From UMGS1532 sp045542355 (GTDB taxonomy: Bacteria > Bacillota > Clostridia > Oscillospirales > Acutalibacteraceae): a stretch of DNA of 7,068 nucleotides. Position numbers and translations under genes: made by a program. Numbering within the stretch: position 1 is the first letter of the stretch; each line of letters opens with the position of its first letter. Of the stretch, positions 4,762-7,068 are shown piece by piece. The stretch lies in contig JAZQKX010000044.1 of the NCBI GenBank assembly GCA_045542355.1, positions 1-7,068 of the forward strand, in the 5' to 3' direction. The notes below the pieces were generated by a model. It ran no database searches. It saw nothing but the letters and a program-made list of their open reading frames with translations, and was not told where the DNA came from.

Positions 4762-4778
4762 GGCTCTTTTATAGAGCC
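4762..4778 (-). terminator. Terminator hairpin of the 4769-5005 gene
   Basis: A 6-bp stem GGCTCT/AGAGCC with loop ATAAA containing the TAA stop codon (4769-4771) is followed by TTCTTCATTTT. Confidence 0.75.
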
Positions 4779-5005
4779 ATCAACACGTTGCCATTATCAA
4801 GTCGGGCGATGATGCGTTCCTTGTCGTCCTCTTCAAGATCTTCTGCGTCTACTTCGGTGTAACCCACGCAGATATCACCGATATGCGGGGCAAAGTTAGG
4901 GTTTTCGGTTTCTTCAAACCAGTCGCAAAGGGCTTCACAGGCTTCAAGGGTAAATTTGCCGCCGCACAGGTCGCAGAGCATCATGGCAGTGATGGTGATC
5001 TTCAT
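4769..5005 (-). CDS. Small acidic cysteine-containing protein of 78 residues
   Basis: The protein starts MKITITAMMLCDLCGGKF. C11-x-x-C14 and C23-x-x-x-C27 (EACEALC) could together bind a metal, but that is a guess from spacing. The rest is very acidic (VDAEDLEEDDKERIIARLDNG). No family was recognised. GAAGGAGG lies 7 nt before the ATG. The leader has a perfect hairpin GGGC-AAGA-GCCC (5025-5036). This is the one gene whose upstream neighbour (5084-5239) ends only a few bases before its -35 box, with no terminator or palindrome between. Read-through from that neighbour could add to its expression. Confidence 0.86.
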   Translation of the reverse strand: MKITITAMMLCDLCGGKFTLEACEALCDWFEETENPNFAPHIGDICVGYTEVDAEDLEEDDKERIIARLDNGNVLMAL

Positions 5006-5049
5006 GGGGTTTCCTCCTTCGCTTGGGCTCTTGCCCTTTTCTTGATATT

Positions 5050-5078
5050 ATTGTATCACATAAAAATGAAATTGTCAA
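5050..5078 (-). promoter_or_regulatory. Promoter of the 4769-5005 gene, no palindrome
   Basis: The minus strand has -35 TTGACA (5073-5078), a 17-bp spacer starting ATTTCATTTT, and -10 TACAAT (5050-5055) preceded by TGA. Only 5 bp separate the -35 box from the stop codon of the upstream gene (5084-5086). Neither a palindrome nor a terminator fits there. Confidence 0.88.
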
Positions 5079-5083
5079 GGGGA

Positions 5084-5239
5084 TTATTCGGAAACTTCAA
5101 AAATTTCTTCTTCTCCATCATACCACACACGCTTGCACAGTTTACCATCAACAGAGATGAAATCTTCATAGCCAACCAGACCTGCACACTGTTCGTCAAT
5201 CTTCGTCCAATTCGTCGTCAAAGGGTAAATGTTCATCAT
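5084..5239 (-). CDS. Small acidic protein of 51 residues, function unknown
   Basis: The sequence starts MMNIYPLTTNWTKIDEQCAG and ends RVWYDGEEEIFEVSE. No family was recognised. The start at 5239 is chosen because AAGGGAGG lies 7 nt upstream. The longer in-frame start at 5296 lies inside the promoter and is not real. The promoter is 5268-5296. The gene lacks its own terminator hairpin: TAA is followed after 5 bp by the -35 box of the 4769-5005 gene. Its mRNA therefore probably runs through the next gene, making the one two-gene unit of the series. Confidence 0.8.
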   Translation of the reverse strand: MMNIYPLTTNWTKIDEQCAGLVGYEDFISVDGKLCKRVWYDGEEEIFEVSE

Positions 5240-5267
5240 GTTCGTGCCTCCCTTTATTTGATAATTT

Positions 5268-5296
5268 ATTATAACATGAAAATGAAATTGTGTCAA
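5268..5296 (-). promoter_or_regulatory. Promoter of the 5084-5239 gene
   Basis: The minus strand has -35 TTGACA (5291-5296), a 17-bp spacer CAATTTCATTTTCATGT and -10 TATAAT (5268-5273). A palindrome lies 9 bp upstream. The conserved ATTTCATTTT block is shifted by 2 bp relative to its sisters, yet the spacer is still 17. Confidence 0.92.
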
Positions 5297-5305
5297 GTAG
5301 GGGTT

Positions 5306-5324
5306 TTAGACGTTTAACGTCTAA
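5306..5324. repeat. Palindromic element 10
   Basis: Canonical TTAGACGTTTAACGTCTAA, 9 bp from the -35 box at 5291-5296. Confidence 0.95.
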
Positions 5325-5329
5325 ATGGT

Positions 5330-5355
5330 GGAGGGACGATTGTTAATCGTCCTCC
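5330..5355 (-). terminator. Hairpin terminator of the 5343-5579 gene
   Basis: On the minus strand GGAGGACGAT pairs with ATCGT-C-CCTCC (10 bp, one bulge) around TAACA, which contains the TAA stop codon (5343-5345). The tail ACCATTT is poor in T. Confidence 0.65.
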
Positions 5356-5579
5356 AAAATCCAAATTGGATAGTCGCGCAAGCCTTCAAGAATACCAATG
5401 GCGCGGGCAAGTTCCTTAATTTGAATTATTTCTCCCGTTGCCGGGGAAAACAAAACCTTTTTTTCGTCAAGATTTTGGACATCACGCAAAAATGAAATTG
5501 CGCCGCCAATGTTCAGTTTATCGGTGGAGGTTTTGCGGAATTTTACGATAGTTTTGTTAGTTTCTACATTCATCATCAT
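5343..5579 (-). CDS. Small protein of 78 residues, function unknown
   Basis: It starts MMMNVETNKTIVKFRKTSTD. The middle IGGAISFLRDVQNLDEKKVLFSPATGEIIQI and the helical KELARAIGILEGLRDYPIWILEDD suggest a small alpha/beta fold. No family was recognised. Three ATG codons are in tandem; the first has AAGAAGG 7 nt upstream. The leader begins with a perfect GTCC-AAA-GGAC hairpin (5607-5617) exactly at the predicted +1 (5617). Within the coding part, 5489-5500 carries the same 12-mer CAATTTCATTTT found in the promoters. The match to the promoter of the 4769-5005 gene continues for about 20 bases with two differences. Confidence 0.86.
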   Translation of the reverse strand: MMMNVETNKTIVKFRKTSTDKLNIGGAISFLRDVQNLDEKKVLFSPATGEIIQIKELARAIGILEGLRDYPIWILEDD

Positions 5580-5623
5580 AGGGTTGCCTTCTTTCTATTT
5601 GTTTTTGTCCTTTGGACGATTAT

Positions 5624-5652
5624 ATATTAACATATTAAAATGAAATTGTCAA
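5624..5652 (-). promoter_or_regulatory. Promoter of the 5343-5579 gene
   Basis: The minus strand has -35 TTGACA (5647-5652), a 17-bp spacer starting ATTTCATTTT, and -10 TAATAT (5624-5629). The palindrome is 10 bp upstream, not 9. A TATAAT 5 bp further on would need a 22-bp spacer. Confidence 0.85.
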
Positions 5653-5662
5653 TGGGGGTTAT

Positions 5663-5681
5663 TTAGACGTTGAACGTCTAA
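5663..5681. repeat. Palindromic element 11
   Basis: The sequence is TTAGACGTTGAACGTCTAA: arms intact, centre TGA. It is 10 bp from the -35 box at 5647-5652, the only near-neighbour with a gap other than 9. Confidence 0.93.
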
Positions 5682-5691
5682 AAACAAAAAA

Positions 5692-5712
5692 GGATTTGGT
5701 TAGACCAAATCC
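5692..5712 (-). terminator. Terminator of the 5700-5882 gene
   Basis: A perfect 9-bp stem GGATTTGGT/ACCAAATCC with loop CTA is followed by TTTTTTGTTTTT. It is the strongest classical terminator of the cassettes. The TAA stop codon (5700-5702) overlaps the loop. Confidence 0.92.
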
Positions 5713-5882
5713 GAAATCATATTTTCCACGAAAGCCGCATCTTCAATACGGCACTCAACGAAAATTTCGCCCGTGATAGAAAAGAACTTTGCAATGCACG
5801 GAATACGTTCAGAAATTTCGTCAAGACGGCGATGAACAACAGAAGCGAAAGGACAATCAGTATAGACACAAATAATCTTCAT
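5700..5882 (-). CDS. Small protein of 60 residues, function unknown
   Basis: The sequence begins MKIICVYTDCPFASVVHRRL. The secondary pattern is strand (KIICVYT), helix (FASVVHRRLDEISERI), strand (CIAKFFSIT), strand (GEIFVECRIE), helix (AAFVENMISDLV). That beta-alpha-beta-beta-alpha order resembles a small ferredoxin-like fold, as inhibitors and regulators of phages often have, but no homology was recognised. AGGAGG lies 7 nt before the ATG at 5882. The longer in-frame start at 5936 lies in the promoter and is rejected. The leader can form GGGA-GAAA-TCCC (5903-5914). Confidence 0.85.
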   Translation of the reverse strand: MKIICVYTDCPFASVVHRRLDEISERIPCIAKFFSITGEIFVECRIEDAAFVENMISDLV

Positions 5883-5926
5883 GGGACTACCTCCTAATAT
5901 TTGGGATTTCTCCCTTTGATGGTTAT

Positions 5927-5955
5927 AGTATAACATAAGAAAATGAAATTGTCAA
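5927..5955 (-). promoter_or_regulatory. Promoter of the 5700-5882 gene
   Basis: The minus strand has -35 TTGACA (5950-5955), a 17-bp spacer starting ATTTCATTTT, and -10 TATACT (5927-5932). A palindrome lies 9 bp upstream. Confidence 0.92.
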
Positions 5956-5964
5956 GGTATTTTT

Positions 5965-5983
5965 TTAGACGTTAAACGTCTAT
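5965..5983. repeat. Palindromic element 12
   Basis: The sequence is TTAGACGTTAAACGTCTAT: centre TAA and one changed arm base at the end distant from the promoter. It is 9 bp from the -35 box at 5950-5955. Confidence 0.92.
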
Positions 5984-5991
5984 AATATAAA

Positions 5992-6014
5992 GGGAAGGGT
6001 ATATTACCACTCCC
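5992..6014 (-). terminator. Imperfect hairpin downstream of the 6070-6270 gene
   Basis: The minus-strand arms GGGAGTGGTA and TACCCTTCCC form 10 positions with one mismatch and one G-U pair, loop ATA, then TTTATATT. A TAA (6004-6006) sits at the loop, in frame with the gene ending at 6070. Confidence 0.7.
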
Positions 6015-6023
6015 TAAAGTATC

Positions 6024-6056
6024 TTAATCCATTGCTAAATAGTACTTGACGATCAT
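6024..6056 (-). CDS. Possible 10-residue micro-ORF (MIVKYYLAMD)
   Basis: Directly after the stop codon of the 6070-6270 gene, TAAGGAGG stands 8 nt before ATG. The frame codes for only ten residues before TAA. The ribosome binding site is as good as any in the window, which is the only support. It may be a leader-like peptide, a translation decoy or the remains of a longer gene. It lies in a different frame from the gene upstream of it. Confidence 0.35.
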   Translation of the reverse strand: MIVKYYLAMD

Positions 6057-6069
6057 AGAAAATTCCTCC

Positions 6070-6270
6070 TTATCTTTGTTCTGTTACATAGCGGAATTGA
6101 AAGGGAATCATAATGTCATCGTCAGTTTTAATAAAGGCAGTTATTTTTTCTCCATCGTCCATTGGCGCTCCGTCCATCTGGTAGCCGCAATTGTCAATGA
6201 TATCCAAAAGCATACCTACGGCATTAGCAAGAGAGAGATTGGTGGTGAGAGCAGTTTGCCACTTGTTCAT
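6070..6270 (-). CDS. Small protein of 66 residues, function unknown, possibly shortened
   Basis: It begins MNKWQTALTTNLSLANAVGM and continues with a helix (LLDIIDNCGYQM), an acidic loop (DGAPMDDGEK) and two strands (ITAFIKT, IMIPFQFRYV), ending TEQR. No family was recognised. The start at 6270 follows AAAGGAG by 12 nt, a long spacing; the in-frame extension upstream runs into the promoter and palindrome, so it is rejected. It is the only gene of its type whose stop codon is far from its hairpin. If the TAA at 6070-6072 is skipped, the frame stays open for 21 more codons and ends in the hairpin loop at 6004-6006, exactly where its sisters stop. This suggests a recent nonsense change. Confidence 0.8.
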   Translation of the reverse strand: MNKWQTALTTNLSLANAVGMLLDIIDNCGYQMDGAPMDDGEKITAFIKTDDDIMIPFQFRYVTEQR

Positions 6271-6303
6271 TATGGTGTTCAACTCCTTTGTTTTGATGGT
6301 ATA

Positions 6304-6332
6304 AGTATAGCACATAAAGATAGAAAAGTCAA
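6304..6332 (-). promoter_or_regulatory. Promoter of the 6070-6270 gene
   Basis: The minus strand has -35 TTGACT (6327-6332), a 17-bp spacer and -10 TATACT (6304-6309). A palindrome lies 9 bp upstream. No leader hairpin was seen. Confidence 0.9.
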
Positions 6333-6341
6333 TACTCTTTT

Positions 6342-6360
6342 TTAGACGTCTAACGTCTAA
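6342..6360. repeat. Palindromic element 13
   Basis: The sequence is TTAGACGTCTAACGTCTAA: the 8-bp arms are intact and the centre is CTA. The change also creates a tandem CGTCTAA copy. It is 9 bp from the -35 box at 6327-6332. Confidence 0.93.
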
Positions 6361-6361
6361 C

Positions 6362-6376
6362 ACCTTGGCGAAAGGT
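6362..6376 (-). terminator. Weak hairpin after the 6378-6704 gene
   Basis: A 5-bp stem ACCTT/AAGGT with loop TCGCC starts just after the TAA stop codon (6378-6380). No T tract follows. It is doubtful as a terminator alone. Confidence 0.4.
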
Positions 6377-6377
6377 T

Positions 6378-6704
6378 TTACCCTTCCACCACATCCCAAC
6401 GCGTGTTGCGGTCTTCCTTTATCTCGTACTGCGTAGCAGCTTCGACCAGCTCTTCGCTTTCGCAGTAACCGCCCTCAGCTTCGTCGTACTTCCATAGCCT
6501 CGTCATACCATAACACCAGCTGATGTAGCAGCGTACAGCTTCCTCGTAGCTTGCGGCAGCTGTCTTATACAGCCTCTTACAGCTTCCGTCCATCACCACA
6601 TATAGCCTTTTTGCACATTGCAGCACTTCTACTTCGATGTAGCAGTCTATTTCAAGCGCCTTTGTCTTGTTGCCCTCAATGCGCCACGCTGTAAAGCTCT
6701 TCAT
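6378..6704 (-). CDS. Acidic tyrosine/cysteine-rich protein of 108 residues, function unknown
   Basis: It starts MKSFTAWRIEGNKTKALEID. The order strand-strand-helix (CYIEVEVLQCAKRLYVVMDG, AAASYEEAVRCYISWCYGM) and an acidic C-terminal part (KYDEAEGGYCESEELVEAATQYEIKEDRN) can be seen. Cysteines are scattered and do not form clear metal pairs. No family was recognised. The start at 6704 follows GAGAGGG by 7 nt; an in-frame ATG at 6767 lies within the -35 box and is rejected. Its promoter -35 (TTGCAA) and its palindrome are both degenerate, and its terminator is weak. This marks the right limit of the regular cassette series. Confidence 0.86.
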   Translation of the reverse strand: MKSFTAWRIEGNKTKALEIDCYIEVEVLQCAKRLYVVMDGSCKRLYKTAAASYEEAVRCYISWCYGMTRLWKYDEAEGGYCESEELVEAATQYEIKEDRNTRWDVVEG

Positions 6705-6738
6705 GTGTTCGCCCTCTCTTGTACTTTTCTTTACCTCT

Positions 6739-6767
6739 ATTATACACCAAAAAGGCACGGATTGCAA
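6739..6767 (-). promoter_or_regulatory. Promoter of the 6378-6704 gene
   Basis: The minus strand has -35 TTGCAA (6762-6767), a 17-bp spacer and -10 TATAAT (6739-6744) preceded by TG. The degenerate palindrome, aligned on its intact arm, also begins 9 bp upstream. Confidence 0.85.
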
Positions 6768-6776
6768 TACGCTTTT

Positions 6777-6795
6777 TTATCCGTCTAACGTCTAA
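6777..6795. repeat. Degenerate palindromic element 14
   Basis: The right part TCTAACGTCTAA (6784-6795) equals that of element 13, but the promoter-side arm has become TTATCCG. CGTCTAA appears twice in tandem (6782-6788, 6789-6795). When aligned, its position is again 9 bp from the -35 box. Confidence 0.75.
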
Positions 6796-6801
6796 AAAAC
6801 A

Positions 6802-6810
6802 AACGTCTAA
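6802..6810. repeat. Extra isolated half-site
   Basis: AACGTCTAA, one full palindrome arm, lies 15 bp from the same arm of element 14 (6787-6795) and in the same orientation. It has no partner arm. Confidence 0.7.
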
Positions 6811-6830
6811 ATTTTCCAAAAAAAGCAATA

Positions 6831-6854
6831 AAAAAGAGCCCTGCGGCTCTTTTT
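6831..6854 (-). terminator. Strong terminator, probably bidirectional, after the 6890-7060 gene
   Basis: A perfect 10-bp stem AAAAAGAGCC/GGCTCTTTTT around a 4-nt loop is followed by TTTATTG on the minus strand. T runs on both strands allow use in both directions. It lies 35 bp beyond the stop codon, unlike the stop-embedding hairpins to its left. A second inverted pair CAGCTG-TG-CAGCTG lies at 6863-6876. Confidence 0.92.
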
Positions 6855-6889
6855 GTAATTCGCAGCTGTGCAGCTGTTTCCTTGTAGCT

Positions 6890-7060
6890 TTACCCCTTCA
6901 TAAACGGCAGCGCAGCGGTTAGAATAGCAGTGCCAACTCCTGCCATGGCGGTGAAGGTGGCAACAGTGCTCATAATTGCGCCACAGAAGCCAATAAGTGC
7001 AACGCCCAGCCCAACGTAACCACAGGCAGTAGCCAGCCGGTCAATGATGTATTTGTTCAT
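6890..7060 (-). CDS. Small hydrophobic membrane protein, 56 residues, at window edge
   Basis: The sequence starts MNKYIIDRLATACGYVGLGV and ends TAALPFMKG. Two hydrophobic stretches, about residues 12-32 (ACGYVGLGVALIGFCGAIMST) and 34-54 (ATFTAMAGVGTAILTAALPFM), are rich in Gly, Ala and Val. They fit a two-span membrane hairpin with short polar ends. This could be a holin-like or other small phage membrane protein, but there is no specific signature. Only 8 bases lie upstream of the ATG in the window, and the frame stays open there. Neither the ribosome binding site nor the true start can be confirmed. Its more GC-rich codons and classical detached terminator set it apart from the cassettes. 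Confidence 0.65.
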   Translation of the reverse strand: MNKYIIDRLATACGYVGLGVALIGFCGAIMSTVATFTAMAGVGTAILTAALPFMKG

Positions 7061-7068
7061 AGTTTGCG

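Noticed and set aside
144..6360. Palindromes as intrinsic terminators
   Set aside because: The stems are AT-rich with no following T tract in most copies, and better hairpins with T-rich tails already lie directly before them. The fixed distance to the -35 box fits a DNA-binding site better. The link with gene 3' ends (element 3) keeps some doubt.
144..6795. CRISPR array
   Set aside because: Repeats recur but are 19 bp, fully palindromic, 100 to 900 bp apart and separated by genes and promoters rather than by short uniform spacers.
144..6795. Integron-like gene cassettes with attC sites
   Set aside because: GTTTAAC at the palindrome centre matches the loose integron core pattern RYYYAAC. 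However, the element has only two arms and no second pair of boxes, each unit carries its own promoter, the phase to the -35 box is fixed, and no integrase is seen.
6863..6876. CAGCTG-TG-CAGCTG as a further terminator or site
   Set aside because: The loop is only two bases and no T tract follows. It is also a direct repeat of a common hexamer, next to a much better terminator.

Overview
The window looks like an accessory region of a tailed phage or phage-derived element of a low-GC Gram-positive (Bacillota-like) host. The reasons are purine-rich AAAGAAAGGAGG-type ribosome binding sites, textbook sigma-A promoters (TTGACA, 17 bp, TATAAT) in AT-rich gaps, and a run of mostly unrecognisable small acidic proteins. 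No structural, replication or lysis gene is visible, so the phage assignment is an inference. No tRNA, rRNA, CRISPR array or insertion sequence was seen.

I support sixteen protein genes: fifteen on the minus strand and one on the plus strand (1089-1571). Only two have a recognisable family: a nucleoside 2-deoxyribosyltransferase-like protein (1632-2045) and a GIY-YIG/T5orf172-like protein (2148-2732). A third (2849-3307) carries a likely zinc-binding N-terminus, and the gene at the right edge (6890-7060) encodes a small membrane protein.

The layout is the striking part. The region is not organised as operons. Almost every gene is its own transcription unit and repeats one plan: a 19-bp palindrome (TTAGACGTTTAACGTCTAA and variants), then 9 bp, then a -35 box, a 17-bp spacer and a -10 box, often a short hairpin at the predicted transcript 5' end, then ribosome binding site and gene, and finally an intrinsic-terminator hairpin that usually swallows the stop codon. 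The next palindrome follows. There are fourteen palindromes, one of them degenerate. The 9-bp distance to the -35 box holds for eleven of them, a twelfth has 10 bp, one has about 40 bp, and one sits between two convergent gene ends. The 8-bp arms are conserved while the 3-bp centre varies.

By region: 1-141 has two tandem leftward promoters with no gene between them. 142-879 holds two leftward genes. 880-1088 is a divergent promoter region with a decayed half-palindrome. 1089-1571 is the only rightward gene and may be an inverted cassette. 1592-6704 is a regular leftward series of twelve cassettes. 6777-6854 is a boundary with degenerate tandem half-sites and a classic terminator. The last gene is at 6890-7060.

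The simplest reading is a regulon of one-gene cassettes controlled together by one dimeric DNA-binding protein that sits at a fixed place upstream of RNA polymerase. It resembles in spirit the host-takeover or early-gene regions of large Gram-positive phages. The regulator itself is not in this window.
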